Under the pieces are notes generated by a model, which saw only the letters and a program-made list of their open reading frames with translations, was not told the origin of the DNA and did no database searches. Shown one piece after another: positions 42,567 through 51,384 of a stretch of DNA of 64,000 nt. Position numbers and translations under genes: made by a program. Origin of the DNA: Nitrospinae bacterium bin107 (GTDB taxonomy: Bacteria; UBA8248). Position 1 is the first letter of the stretch. Each line of letters opens with the position of its first letter. The DNA lies in assembly GCA_002238965.1 (NCBI GenBank), contig MPNJ01000009.1, forward strand, positions 81,738-145,737. The letters are read 5' to 3'.

Positions 42567-42979
42567 CCATTGCCGAACGGAATGACAATATTCCGGTTTT
42601 TCATCTCCCCGCCATTGGAGGGAATCAATCGAAAAAAAAACATAGACAAAACAAATGGATTTCGCCGAATCCTCACTCCCCGGGATTGATGAATAACCCC
42701 GTTTCGGAAGTGGGTGGTATGGGGACTCACGCGGCGGCGGAGAGGAAGCCCGCGTGCGCGGGTAGGTGCGATGGACGCGCAGACGGCGTCTACGGGCGCA
42801 CCAAGACCCCTCCACAGAGTGCATAAACCGACGACTACGGCAGCGGAGAGCCGCTTGAGGTTGACTGCCGCCGTCAGTTAGGACTGGATATTCGTATCAT
42901 TGAGTCCGCGACGCACAGCGCGCGCAAGGCCGTGCCATGTCTTCGCCTCGTCGTGGAAATCCTCCGTGCTTAGGGGACC

Positions 42980-43118
42980 GGTAATCGGGAGACGGCTCTC
43001 GTTCGGCTCCGTGAGCGAGGCCGGCGCCAGGTTCACGGCGATGATGTACTCGGTTCTCGGTACACTCTCCTCGAACGGTACCGACCCTCTCCGCGTGGCT
43101 GCCCTGGTCGATCGGCGC
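42980..43118 (+). pseudogene. Possible IS66-family transposase C-terminal remnant
   Basis: The frame encodes RRLSFGSVSEAGARFTAMMYSV and LGTLSSNGTDPLRV, resembling the conserved C-terminal end of IS66 transposases (LF-GS...GA...YSL....NG-DP). The rest of the transposase is absent. The open frame 42900-43133 that holds it overlaps the DUF4338 gene by four bases, which could instead mean a short translated leader gene. Confidence 0.45.
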
Positions 43119-43129
43119 ACGATGACGCC

Positions 43130-43771
43130 ATGACCGAGTGCTGTTACTACGGACGCGACTTCACGACGGAAGAGATGGCGCTTCTGCGTGCGCTCTCGAA
43201 GGAGTTCTGCCCCCTCGGGATGCGCGTTGTCGCGTGCGGAACCCGTGAGGGCAGACTCTGGAACGAGTTCGTCGCCCGCTACCATTACCTGGATTACAAG
43301 ATCCTCGTCGGCGCGCAGATGCGCTACGCCGTCCACGACCGCGACGGCAGGCCCCTCGCCATGCTCGGCTTCTCCACCGCCGCGTGGAAGCTCGCCCCGC
43401 GCGATGCCTTCATCGGGTGGACGCCGAAATTGCGCGAGAAGAACCTCCCCCTCATGATCGACAACCCGAGGTTCCTCATACTGCCGTGGATCAAAATCCC
43501 CAACCTCGACTCGCATCTCCTCGCCATTGTCCGCAGGCGCCTGCCCGGAGACTGGACCGAGCGCTATGGCGTCACTCCCGTGCTCATCGAGACCTTCGTC
43601 GAGACACCCCGCTACACCGGCGCCGTCTACAGGGCATCGGGGTGGATCCATGTGGGAACCACACAAGTACGTGGACGATACGACAGGCACACGAGGCGCG
43701 CCCTACCGAAAAAGGATATCTGGTCCGACCCCTTAACAGCTAAAACCGGCCTTCCATTACGGCCTGGATGA
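43130..43771 (+). CDS. DUF4338 (DruA-like) transposase-associated protein, truncated
   Basis: A 213-residue protein resembling the DUF4338 domain found in some transposases and in the DruA protein of Druantia defence. Visible motifs: NEFVARYHYLDYKILVGAQMRY, AAWKLAPRDAFIGW, PRFLILPWIKIPNL and a closing GRYDRH...KKDIW. Full-length relatives in IS elements continue into a DDE catalytic domain, which is absent here, so this is probably a remnant of an insertion sequence. No druB-E genes are present, so a defence role is unlikely. Start ATG 43130 lacks a good ribosome binding site. Confidence 0.72.
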   Translation: MTECCYYGRDFTTEEMALLRALSKEFCPLGMRVVACGTREGRLWNEFVARYHYLDYKILVGAQMRYAVHDRDGRPLAMLGFSTAAWKLAPRDAFIGWTPKLREKNLPLMIDNPRFLILPWIKIPNLDSHLLAIVRRRLPGDWTERYGVTPVLIETFVETPRYTGAVYRASGWIHVGTTQVRGRYDRHTRRALPKKDIWSDPLTAKTGLPLRPG

Positions 43772-44188
43772 ACGATTACCGGAAACCTGTCCGACATGAA
43801 CGCGCCAAGCTACGCAAGAGTTATAATTCATCCGCTTCCGATTTGATTACGTATCCCAGATAAGCAAATCCCCAACCAAGCTCGAAAAAACAAATATCCA
43901 CAACAATTTCAATGATCTATCAGGACTTCACAACCGTTGAAAATCCCCCACTGTCTCTAAACGGGCGTTATCGGTTCGAGATGAATCACTCGTTGCTGAA
44001 ATTGACTCCTCTGACTCGACTCAAGGCTTTTGTTGGCGTCCACGAAGTTTTTCGCGTGGAAAATGAAAGTATACCCCCGGTGCGTTTAGGCCTCCTCCCG
44101 AAACCTGCTAAGATGCGCCCAAACACTCATAAATCGTGAAAGTTGCTCAAAACCCGGATGTTCCCTCACATCAGGTGGAGTCTCCATC
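43772..44188. other. Intergenic region holding dispersed repeat copy B
   Basis: About 417 bases before the CoA transferase gene. Holds repeat copy B; no gene or terminator recognised. Confidence 0.55.
43825..43990. repeat. Dispersed intergenic repeat, copy B
   Basis: Begins TTCATCCGCTTCCGATTTGAT and contains AATCCCCCACTGTCTCTAAA further on; both blocks match copy A (26951-27165) in order. Middle part diverged. Confidence 0.62.
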
Positions 44189-45376
44189 GTGACCGAACCG
44201 TATCTGCCGCTCGCTCGCTTCAAGGTGCTCGACCTCACTCAGGCCCGCTCTGGACCCACGGCGGTGCGCCACCTCGCCGACTGGGGAGCGGAGGTCGTCA
44301 AGATAGAGCTTCCCGCCTCGATGGGGGTCGACGTGATGGGCGGGCGCAGGCACGGGTTCGATTTCCAGAACCTACACCGCAACAAGAAAAGCCTCACGCT
44401 GAATTTGAAGACCGAAAAGGGCAGGGAGATTTTCTTGGCGCTCGCGAAACGCGCCGACGTCATCGTCGAGAACTATCGCCCCCGCGTGAAGGAGCGGCTC
44501 GGCATCGACTATGAGGCGGTGCGGCGGGTGAATCCTGGAATCGTCTACGGGAGCATCTCCGGTTTCGGGCAGGCGGGCCCCTACGCCGAGCGGCCGGGGC
44601 TCGACCAGATAGCCCAGGGCATGAGCGGGCTGATGTCGGTCACGGGCGCGCCGGGGGGCGGGCCGATGCGCGTGGGGGTTGCGGTATCTGATTTATCCGC
44701 CGGGATGATTCTCGCCCAGGGGATTTTGATCGCCCTGCTCGACCGAGAGAGGACAGGTGAGGGACGCTGGGTGCACACCTCCCTGCTTGAGGCGCAGATC
44801 CAGATGATGGACTTGCAGATGGCTCGCTACCTGATGGCGGGGGAGGTCCCCGGCCAGGCGGGCAACAACCACCCCACGTTCATCCCCACCGGAGTGTTCG
44901 AGACGGCGGACGGCCTCATCAACATCCAGGCGGGCGGGCAGCGCCTGTGGGAGCGTCTGACCCGCGCGATCGGCGCACCGGAGTTGGCGGAGAATCCCGA
45001 CTACGCGGACAGGGAGAGCCGCCTCGTGAACCGTGACGCCCTGAATGCGCGCATCAACGCCCTGACATCTCGGAAAATAACCGGGGAATGGGTGGCGCTC
45101 CTGAACGAGGCGGGGATTCCATGCGGCCCCATCTATTCGGTGGATCAGACGATGGCCGACCCTCAGGTGGAGACGCTGGGCATGGCGCCAGAGGTCCATC
45201 ATCCCAAACTCGGGGAGATGCGGGTCGTGGGCCAGGCGCTCAAGATGGGCAAAAGTCCCCAGCCCATGCGCTCCGCCGCGCCCGAACCGGGCGAGCACAC
45301 CGAGGAGTTGCTGCAGGAGCATCTTGGGTATGACACCGCGCAAATCGAGGCGTTGCGCGAGGAGGGCGTGGTGTGA
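44189..45376 (+). CDS. Class III CoA-transferase (CaiB/BaiF family)
   Basis: Cytoplasmic transferase of 395 residues that moves CoA between organic acids. The opening LARFKVLDLTQARSGPTAVRHLADWGAEVVKIE is typical, as is the RRNKKSLTLNLKTEKG segment. Catalytic Asp139 lies in RPGLDQIAQGMSG. GTG 44189 follows GGTGGAG by nine bases. It shares GTGA with the start of the crotonase gene, so acyl-CoA made here could be passed to that enzyme. The actual acids are unknown; relatives act on formate/oxalate, carnitine and succinate. Confidence 0.9.
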   Translation: MTEPYLPLARFKVLDLTQARSGPTAVRHLADWGAEVVKIELPASMGVDVMGGRRHGFDFQNLHRNKKSLTLNLKTEKGREIFLALAKRADVIVENYRPRVKERLGIDYEAVRRVNPGIVYGSISGFGQAGPYAERPGLDQIAQGMSGLMSVTGAPGGGPMRVGVAVSDLSAGMILAQGILIALLDRERTGEGRWVHTSLLEAQIQMMDLQMARYLMAGEVPGQAGNNHPTFIPTGVFETADGLINIQAGGQRLWERLTRAIGAPELAENPDYADRESRLVNRDALNARINALTSRKITGEWVALLNEAGIPCGPIYSVDQTMADPQVETLGMAPEVHHPKLGEMRVVGQALKMGKSPQPMRSAAPEPGEHTEELLQEHLGYDTAQIEALREEGVV

Positions 45377-46167
45377 AGCCAGTTACCGGGAAGATGCTGG
45401 CGAAGGTCGAGGACGGCGTCGGCTGGATGATCTTCAACAACCCGGCGAAGAGAAATGCCGTGAGCCTCGATATGTGGGAAGCGATTCCGCAGATCATCGA
45501 ATCCTTCGAGACGGACGATGCCGTGCGCGTCGTCGTCATGCGCGGCGCCGGGGAGAAGGCCTTCGTCTCGGGGGCCGACATCTCCGAGTTCGAGAAGAGC
45601 CGCAACGACCCCGATAAGGTGAAGCGCTACTCGAGCGTGTTGTGGAGCGCCAAGCGCAGCCTGACGAACCTCGGCAAACCCCTGCTCGCCATGATCCACG
45701 GCTACTGTCTGGGCGGCGGTCTCACGCTCGCCCTGAGCGCGGACATCCGCATCGCTTCAGAAGACGCCCGTTTCGGGGTTCCGGCGGCTCGGCTCGGCAT
45801 GGCCTACGGACACGAGAGCATGAGGGAGCTCATCGCGCTGGTGGGGCCTGCGCGCGCCAAGGAGATGACCTTTTCCGCAGAGAGATATTCCGCGCGTCAA
45901 GCGCTCGAATTCGGCCTCGTGAACCGCGTCGCGCCCGCGGATGAACTCGAAGAGAACGTCCGCGCACTGGCCGCTAAAATCGCCGCGAACGCCCCCTTGT
46001 CCGTCCGGGCATACAAGACGGCCATCACCGAGGCGCAAAAAGACGAGGCGGAGCGCGACGTGGATGCGGTTCAAGCGGCGGTCCAGGCTTGTTTCGAGAG
46101 TGCGGATTACGTTGAGGGCAGAAGGGCTTTCATGGAGAAGAGACCGCCCCGCTTTACGGGGCGATGA
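45373..46167 (+). CDS. Crotonase-fold enoyl-CoA hydratase/isomerase family protein
   Basis: Acyl-CoA enzyme of 264 residues. The oxyanion hole region reads GEKAFVSGADISEFE and the following helix GYCLGGGLTLALSADIRIA, both typical of the fold. However, the two catalytic glutamates of classical enoyl-CoA hydratase are absent: GGGCE is GGGLT here and the PE of FGxPE is PA. So the reaction may be isomerisation, hydrolysis or another crotonase reaction. GTG 45373 overlaps the CoA-transferase stop. The two form a small operon continued by a cupin gene 36 bases downstream. Confidence 0.87.
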   Translation: MKPVTGKMLAKVEDGVGWMIFNNPAKRNAVSLDMWEAIPQIIESFETDDAVRVVVMRGAGEKAFVSGADISEFEKSRNDPDKVKRYSSVLWSAKRSLTNLGKPLLAMIHGYCLGGGLTLALSADIRIASEDARFGVPAARLGMAYGHESMRELIALVGPARAKEMTFSAERYSARQALEFGLVNRVAPADELEENVRALAAKIAANAPLSVRAYKTAITEAQKDEAERDVDAVQAAVQACFESADYVEGRRAFMEKRPPRFTGR

Positions 46168-46203
46168 GCGTGGTTTGAGCCGTATTTTTTCAGGAGGTGA
46201 GGG

Positions 46204-46536
46204 ATGGGCGGTTTTTACGATTTGCAGGAAGTGGATTACAAACAACTCGAGGGTTACAAGCGCCGCGTGATCGTGGGCGAGAATCTGATGCTCGTATACG
46301 TCGAGCGCGATGCGGGTTCCACCACGGAGCACAGTCACCCGAACGAGCAGATGATCTATCTCCTTGAAGGCCGGGCGCGCTTCCGCCTGGGCGATGAGGA
46401 GCGCGAAATCAAGGCGGGCCAGGCGATACACGTCGAACCAGACCTCGTGCATCAGGTGGATGCGCTCACGCCCATCCGTTACATCGGGATTTACAGCCCG
46501 CCTCGCGAGGCGCTCATTCCCGGGAACGAGGGGTAG
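46204..46536 (+). CDS. Cupin-domain protein
   Basis: Single-domain cupin of 110 residues. The first motif is TTEHSHPNEQMIYLLEGRARF (two His and Gln/Glu ligands, Gly at end) and the second HVEPDLVHQVDAL (third His). It should bind a divalent metal. The gene follows the crotonase gene on the same strand and precedes an alpha/beta hydrolase gene; a second cupin-hydrolase pair lies at 57475-59021. The role could be a hydroxylating or isomerising step, or a sensor. ATG 46204 follows AGGAGGTGAGG. Confidence 0.85.
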   Translation: MGGFYDLQEVDYKQLEGYKRRVIVGENLMLVYVERDAGSTTEHSHPNEQMIYLLEGRARFRLGDEEREIKAGQAIHVEPDLVHQVDALTPIRYIGIYSPPREALIPGNEG

Positions 46537-46596
46537 GGTATTCGGGCCGCACCGGATGATGGCGCGGTCTTTTTTCATATCGAAAGGAGCAAGCAG

Positions 46597-47772
46597 GTGG
46601 CCAAAGCGATAGGGCGCGCCGATTGGTTCGCGTATTTCCCGGAAGACTACCGCTGGTCGGCGGCGGTGAGCATGGCATGTTCCGTCTCCTACTGGGGCGG
46701 GGCGTCGATGGGGGAGATCGATCAGGTCGGCAAGCGCTTGAAAGACAAGGTGGGAGACGACGAAGCCTGGTTCGATGAGTGGACCGGGATGGGAGATCGC
46801 GTCCGCAGGCTGGGACTGGCAGCGGAGCGCAAGGGAAATCGTCTCACAGCCGCTGCACTTCTCAAGCGCGCCTGCACCTATTATCAGCTCGGCGAGCGGT
46901 TCAGAACGCCCAAGGACAGGAAGGCGCTCGCCGCCTACCGGAAATCGCTCGATAGCTTTGCGCGCTTCGCCGGCCTGGTGGATAGCCCAAAGATCGAGCG
47001 CGTCGAGATACCCTTCGAGGGCGGCGCTGCGCTGCCCGCCTGGCTCGTTCATGCGCAGAACACGAAAAAGGCGAAACCTCCTGTCGTCGTGTTCTTCGAC
47101 GGACTCGATGTCACGAAAGAGATTCAGTACATGCTGGGCGTCGAGGACCTCATTCGACGGGGGATGAGCGTGTTGATTGTGGACGCGCCGGGCAACGGCG
47201 AGTCCATCCGTTTCCGCAAGCTCTATCTCCGCTATGACCACGAGGTGGCGGGCGCTGCCGCGCTCGATTATCTCGAGACGCGCGATGACGTGAACGCGAA
47301 GCGCGCCGGCGTCATGGGCATCAGCCTGGGCGGATACTACGCTCCCAGAAACGCGAGTATGGAGAAGCGCTTCAAGGCCTGCGTGGGCTGGGGGGCGGAG
47401 CCTGATTATCACGAACGCTGGAAGCGACGCATCGAGGCGGCTTACAAGAGCGCGCTGTCCGTTCCGCCGCACCATATCCTCTGGATACTGAACGCGAAGA
47501 CGGTGGAAGAAGCGCTCGAAAAACTCGAGGATTTCCGCCTGGACGGCGTCGTACAGAAAATGCGCTGCCCCTATCTTCTCGTGCATGGCGAGGATGATCA
47601 GCAGGTCTCTCTGGAAGCGGCCCGCGCGCTGTTCCGCCTGGTGGGTTCGAAGGACAAGACGCTGCGCGTTTTCAGGAACGAGGAGGGCGGCGCCCAGCAC
47701 TGCCAGATGGACAATGTGCCCCTCGCCGTGCCCAGCATCTGCGACTGGCTGGCGGAGAAGCTGGGCGCCTAG
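46597..47772 (+). CDS. Alpha/beta hydrolase, pseudooxynicotine-hydrolase/FrsA-like group (paralogue 1)
   Basis: Serine hydrolase of 391 residues with a helical N-terminal cap (about 1-125) and a C-terminal alpha/beta fold. Nucleophile Ser243 sits in GISLGG; the oxyanion strand is VVVFFDGLDVTKE and the catalytic His368 is in GGAQHCQMDN. This layout resembles 2,6-dihydroxypseudooxynicotine hydrolase, which cleaves a C-C bond, and related esterases. GTG 46597 follows AGGAG. Its sister genes are at 49265-50437 (same length) and 57475-58608. The substrate could be an ester, amide or 1,3-dicarbonyl compound made by the CoA enzymes nearby. Confidence 0.83.
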   Translation: MAKAIGRADWFAYFPEDYRWSAAVSMACSVSYWGGASMGEIDQVGKRLKDKVGDDEAWFDEWTGMGDRVRRLGLAAERKGNRLTAAALLKRACTYYQLGERFRTPKDRKALAAYRKSLDSFARFAGLVDSPKIERVEIPFEGGAALPAWLVHAQNTKKAKPPVVVFFDGLDVTKEIQYMLGVEDLIRRGMSVLIVDAPGNGESIRFRKLYLRYDHEVAGAAALDYLETRDDVNAKRAGVMGISLGGYYAPRNASMEKRFKACVGWGAEPDYHERWKRRIEAAYKSALSVPPHHILWILNAKTVEEALEKLEDFRLDGVVQKMRCPYLLVHGEDDQQVSLEAARALFRLVGSKDKTLRVFRNEEGGAQHCQMDNVPLAVPSICDWLAEKLGA

Positions 47773-47781
47773 CCGCTCGCG

Positions 47782-49143
47782 TCAGGAGGCGGCGAAGCGC
47801 TCGCAGATGGCCGCCATGTATTTCGCGCCTTCTATCAGGTGTTCGATCTTGAGGTTCTCGTTCACGCTGTGCGTACGCGCGGTAATGTAGCCCACACCCG
47901 TCGAGCAAAGCGGAATCCCCAGGTGGCGGATGATCGTCCAGGTCGGCGTGCTACCGCTGCCGAAGGGGTTGATGATCGCCTCCTTGCCATAGACCTCTCT
48001 CGACGCCTCCTGGCACGCTTTGACGACGGTACTCTCCGGGTCGCTCTTGGCGGGGTAAGAGCCCGTTCCCAGCATTTCGACCTCGATGTCCTTGAAGCCG
48101 TGCTTGTCCAGATGGCGGCGCACGCACTGGTAGATGTGCTCGGGCGTCTGGGCCACAACGAGACGGCAGTCGATCTTCGCGCTCGCGCGTCCCGCGACGA
48201 TGGTCTTTCGACCCTGCCCGGTGTAGCCCGCGTTCAGGCCTGCGATGTTGAAGCTGGGATTCGTCAGATGCCGCCTCGGCAATTCCTCGCCGGGCAGATC
48301 GAGTAGAAAGCGCCTGAGTTCAAATTTTTTCATGCGCTCATCGGCATCATAGGATTTTATCTTCTCGATGAGGGCCTCTTCGGACTCGTTCAGCGGGACG
48401 ACCTCATCGTAATAGCCGTCTATCAGGATGTTTTCGTTCTCGTCCTTCATCGTGCCCAGCGCCCAGGTGAGCCGCCAGCCGGCGTTCTCGTAAATCTGGG
48501 CGTGGCTGCTGTGAAAATCCACGTTTGCCGTCTGGCAGCTTAGCTCCAGGTAGCACATCCCCTTGTTGCCGAGCGAGAGTACGGGGGCGTCCTCGCGGAA
48601 GGTGTCCTCCCAGATGCAGCCGTCCGCTGAGAGGAGTTCTGCGTTTTCGGGAACGAAGTGGCGCAGGGAGGGACTGCTCATCTCCTCGTTACCCTCGATC
48701 AGGTACTTGACGTTGCAGGGAAGCTCCCCGCGCACGGCCAGGAAAGCCTCGAAGGCGGCCAGGCGGCTCATGATGTTGCCCTTGTTGTCCGTCGCCCCCC
48801 GGGCGAAGACGTGGCCGTCGCGGATCGCGGGCTCGAACGGCGGGCTTATCCATTCATCCTCGGGGTCCGGCGGCTGAACGTCGTAGTGGTTGTAGAAGAG
48901 AAGCGTTTTATCCGAGCGCCCCGGCAGAAAGCCGGTGAAGATGGGGTTGTGAGAGGTTTCATGGCGGGTGACGTCGAAGCCCGTTCGCTCCAGGCGTTCC
49001 TGCATGAGCACGGCCATCCCCTCTATCCCGATATGGGTGGTGGAGATGCTTGGCTGGCGGCAGAGTTCGCACAGATCCGCCACCGTCTGCTCCGCGTGCG
49101 CGTCGATGTAGGCGAATACCTCGGAAAGCCCTCCCGTCGTCAT
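47782..49143 (-). CDS. M20-family metallopeptidase
   Basis: Zinc exopeptidase of 453 residues related to dipeptidases, ArgE and DapE. Metal and catalytic residues can be seen: NHYDVQPP (His and Asp), GATDNKGN (bridging Asp), GNEEMSSPS (Glu pair) and the late His of TARTHSVNENL. A lid domain for dimerisation is inserted after about residue 210. No signal peptide. It lies between two paralogous hydrolase genes, on the opposite strand, and next to the dipeptide-type ABC transporter, so it may split a peptide or acyl-amino acid that is imported. Confidence 0.88.
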   Translation of the reverse strand: MTTGGLSEVFAYIDAHAEQTVADLCELCRQPSISTTHIGIEGMAVLMQERLERTGFDVTRHETSHNPIFTGFLPGRSDKTLLFYNHYDVQPPDPEDEWISPPFEPAIRDGHVFARGATDNKGNIMSRLAAFEAFLAVRGELPCNVKYLIEGNEEMSSPSLRHFVPENAELLSADGCIWEDTFREDAPVLSLGNKGMCYLELSCQTANVDFHSSHAQIYENAGWRLTWALGTMKDENENILIDGYYDEVVPLNESEEALIEKIKSYDADERMKKFELRRFLLDLPGEELPRRHLTNPSFNIAGLNAGYTGQGRKTIVAGRASAKIDCRLVVAQTPEHIYQCVRRHLDKHGFKDIEVEMLGTGSYPAKSDPESTVVKACQEASREVYGKEAIINPFGSGSTPTWTIIRHLGIPLCSTGVGYITARTHSVNENLKIEHLIEGAKYMAAICERFAAS

Positions 49144-49264
49144 GGTTCCTCCTCACGGCGTCATCGAGTGGATTCAAGTTTTAGGTGGGTATATCATAGC
49201 CTCAATCTTCATGAAGGTTCACCTGGCAGTAGTGATATGTCCCAGATACGAGGGAGGCGGGATT

Positions 49265-50437
49265 TTGGCGGATATGCCGGCGGAGGAGAACTGGTTCACT
49301 TATTTCCCCGAAAATTACCGGTGGTCCTCGGCGGTGTGCTTCATGGTTTCGTGCGCGCGGTGGGGTGCTTCCGAAATCGGAGAAGTCGACCGGGTGGGGC
49401 GCCGCCTCGCCCAAGAGCCGGGGGATGACGAGGCCTGGTTCCGCGAGTGGGTGCGCATGGGCGATCATATTCGCAAGCTCGGGATGGCGGCGGAGAGCGA
49501 TGGCTCGCACCTCACCGCGGCCGCCCATCACCTGAGGGCGTGCGTCTACTATCAGATGGGAGAGCGCTTCCGCACGCCCAAGGACAGGCGTGGCCACACC
49601 GTATTCAGAAAATCGCTCGATTGTTTCGAGCGCTTTGCCGGCCTGGCGGATAAGCCGCGAATCGAGCGCGTCGAGGTGCCCTACGAGAACGGCGCATCGC
49701 TGCCCGCCTGGCTCGTTCACGCTGAGAACACGAGAAGGAGAAAGCCGCCCGTCGTTGTCTTTTTCGACGGCCTCGACAACACGAAGGAACTCGTCTACGT
49801 CCGGGGGGTGGAGAGCCTGGTTGCGCGCGGGATGAGTTGCCTCGTCGTAGACGGACCGGGTTCGGGCGAGGCCGCGCGCTTCAGAAACCTCTACCTGCGC
49901 TATGACTATGAAATTGCCGGCAGCGCCGCTCTCGATTATCTCGAAACGAGAGGGGACGTGAACGCGAAGCAAGCGGCCATCATCGCGCTCAGCGCGGGGG
50001 GGTACTACGCCCCGAGAGCGGCGAGCATGGACCATCGCTACAAGGCCTGCGTCGCCTGGGGGGCCATCTGGGACTACCACGCCACCTGGGAAAAGCGTCT
50101 CGCGGCCTGGGGTACTTCGCTTCACGCGGTGCCCGATCATCACATCCTGTGGATCATGGACGCGAAAACCGCGGAGGAGGCGCTCGAAAAACTCGAGGGT
50201 TTTCGCCTGGATGGCGTGGTTCAGAAGATGCGATGCCCCTTCCTGCTGGTCCACGGGGCGGAGGATAAGCAGATACCCATGCGCGACGCCAGGAAGCTGT
50301 TCAACGCCGCGGGTTCAAAAGACAAGACTTTCAAGGTGTTCACGGCGAAAGAAGGCGGCGCGCAACACTGTCAGCGCGACAACATGACGTTGGGGACGAC
50401 CTACATCTACGACTGGCTGCAGCGAAAACTGGTCTGA
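49265..50437 (+). CDS. Alpha/beta hydrolase, pseudooxynicotine-hydrolase/FrsA-like group (paralogue 2)
   Basis: A 390-residue hydrolase that aligns end to end with the protein at 46597-47772, including Ser243 and His368 at the same positions. The nucleophile elbow reads ALSAGG, so the first Gly of GxSxG is Ala. TTG 49265 is chosen: GGGAGGCGGG lies just before it and the resulting N-terminus (LADMPAEENWFTYFP) lines up exactly with the paralogue (MAKAIGRADWFAYFP). The frame is open from 49142, overlapping the start of the M20 gene, but nothing supports that start. The gene is convergent with the ABC permease genes. Confidence 0.83.
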   Translation: MADMPAEENWFTYFPENYRWSSAVCFMVSCARWGASEIGEVDRVGRRLAQEPGDDEAWFREWVRMGDHIRKLGMAAESDGSHLTAAAHHLRACVYYQMGERFRTPKDRRGHTVFRKSLDCFERFAGLADKPRIERVEVPYENGASLPAWLVHAENTRRRKPPVVVFFDGLDNTKELVYVRGVESLVARGMSCLVVDGPGSGEAARFRNLYLRYDYEIAGSAALDYLETRGDVNAKQAAIIALSAGGYYAPRAASMDHRYKACVAWGAIWDYHATWEKRLAAWGTSLHAVPDHHILWIMDAKTAEEALEKLEGFRLDGVVQKMRCPFLLVHGAEDKQIPMRDARKLFNAAGSKDKTFKVFTAKEGGAQHCQRDNMTLGTTYIYDWLQRKLV

Positions 50438-50441
50438 GGCC

Positions 50442-51371
50442 CTACTCCGTCAGGCGCTTCATCTTGGGGTCGAGCGTGTCCCGTAGCCAGTCGCCCAGCA
50501 GGTTCACGCTCAGCACCGTCAGCATGAGGATCATGCCCGGGAAGAACGCTATCCACCATGCCGTGTCGATGTATTCACGCCCGTGGGAGAGCATTCCGCC
50601 CCATGTGGGTGTCGGCGGCGGCACGCCCACGCCGAGGAAGGAAAGCGCGGCCTCGATGATGATCATCCGGCCCAGATAGAGCGTGGCGATGACGATGGCG
50701 GGCGAGAGCACGTTGGGCAGCACATGCATGAAGAGCACCCGGAAAGTCGAACACCCCGAAGCCTTGGCCCCCGTGATGTATTCGACTTCTTTTACCGACA
50801 AGACGGTGCCGCGAATCACGCGCGCATAGACGATCCAAGTCCTGATGGCGATGGCGAGAATGACGTTCCTGAGACTCGGCCCCATGATGGCGACGATGCT
50901 CATGGCGAGGAGGATGAAGGGTATCGATAGCGCCGAGTCGATGATGCGGCTGATGATGGCGTCGATAACCCCGCCGAAATAACCGGCCACGATGCCCAGG
51001 GTGATGCCGATGAAACCGCTCACCACGACGGCGGCAAAGCCCACGATGAGCGATATGCGCGCGCCCCAGATGATGCGGCTCAGCATATCGCGCCCCTGCT
51101 GATCGGTTCCGAGCAGGTAAAAGTTTCCAGCCGGGTCGACGAACCCCGGGGGTTTCAGGAATATTCTCAGGTTTTGATCATAAGGGTCGAGCGGCGAAAA
51201 TAGCCAGGGGACGAGCGCCCAGAGGAGCACGATAACGAGAAAGATCAGCCCGAACAGCGCCGGCGGACGCCGCTTCAGGTCGCGGACGGCCAACTGGAAG
51301 TTCGTGGGTCCGCGAGGCTCTTCGGCGGCCTCCGCGAATTCACCTACCGTCGCGTGTTGTTCCTGGGCCAA
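50442..51371 (-). CDS. Dipeptide/oligopeptide-type ABC transporter permease (DppC-like)
   Basis: Inner-membrane permease of about 309 residues, six helices. The family features are the first helix followed by the LFSPLDPYDQN periplasmic segment, LGTDQQGRDMLSRIIWGARIS, and the EAA-type loop with GAKASGCSTFRVLFMHVLPN. TTG 51371 is preferred: GGGAGAG lies ahead of it, 13 bases after the DppB stop; the frame is open from 51419. It forms the channel with the DppB-like protein. No ATPase gene for this transporter is in the window. Confidence 0.87.
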   Translation of the reverse strand: MAQEQHATVGEFAEAAEEPRGPTNFQLAVRDLKRRPPALFGLIFLVIVLLWALVPWLFSPLDPYDQNLRIFLKPPGFVDPAGNFYLLGTDQQGRDMLSRIIWGARISLIVGFAAVVVSGFIGITLGIVAGYFGGVIDAIISRIIDSALSIPFILLAMSIVAIMGPSLRNVILAIAIRTWIVYARVIRGTVLSVKEVEYITGAKASGCSTFRVLFMHVLPNVLSPAIVIATLYLGRMIIIEAALSFLGVGVPPPTPTWGGMLSHGREYIDTAWWIAFFPGMILMLTVLSVNLLGDWLRDTLDPKMKRLTE

Positions 51372-51384
51372 AATCTCTCTCCCG

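Larger units (their letters stand above)
42444..43129. other. Intergenic region with a palindromic repeat and an IS66-like scrap
   Basis: About 690 bases between the Kef gene and the DUF4338 gene. Holds a GAAA-loop palindrome (42547-42566) and a transposase-like scrap (42980-43118), both listed. Nothing else is recognised. Confidence 0.6.

Noticed and set aside
43130..43771. Druantia defence system (DruA-like domain)
   Set aside because: No other dru genes nearby, and transposase remnants surround it; an IS origin is more likely.
45757..47700. 647-codon open frame on the minus strand
   Set aside because: Antisense to the crotonase, cupin and hydrolase genes.
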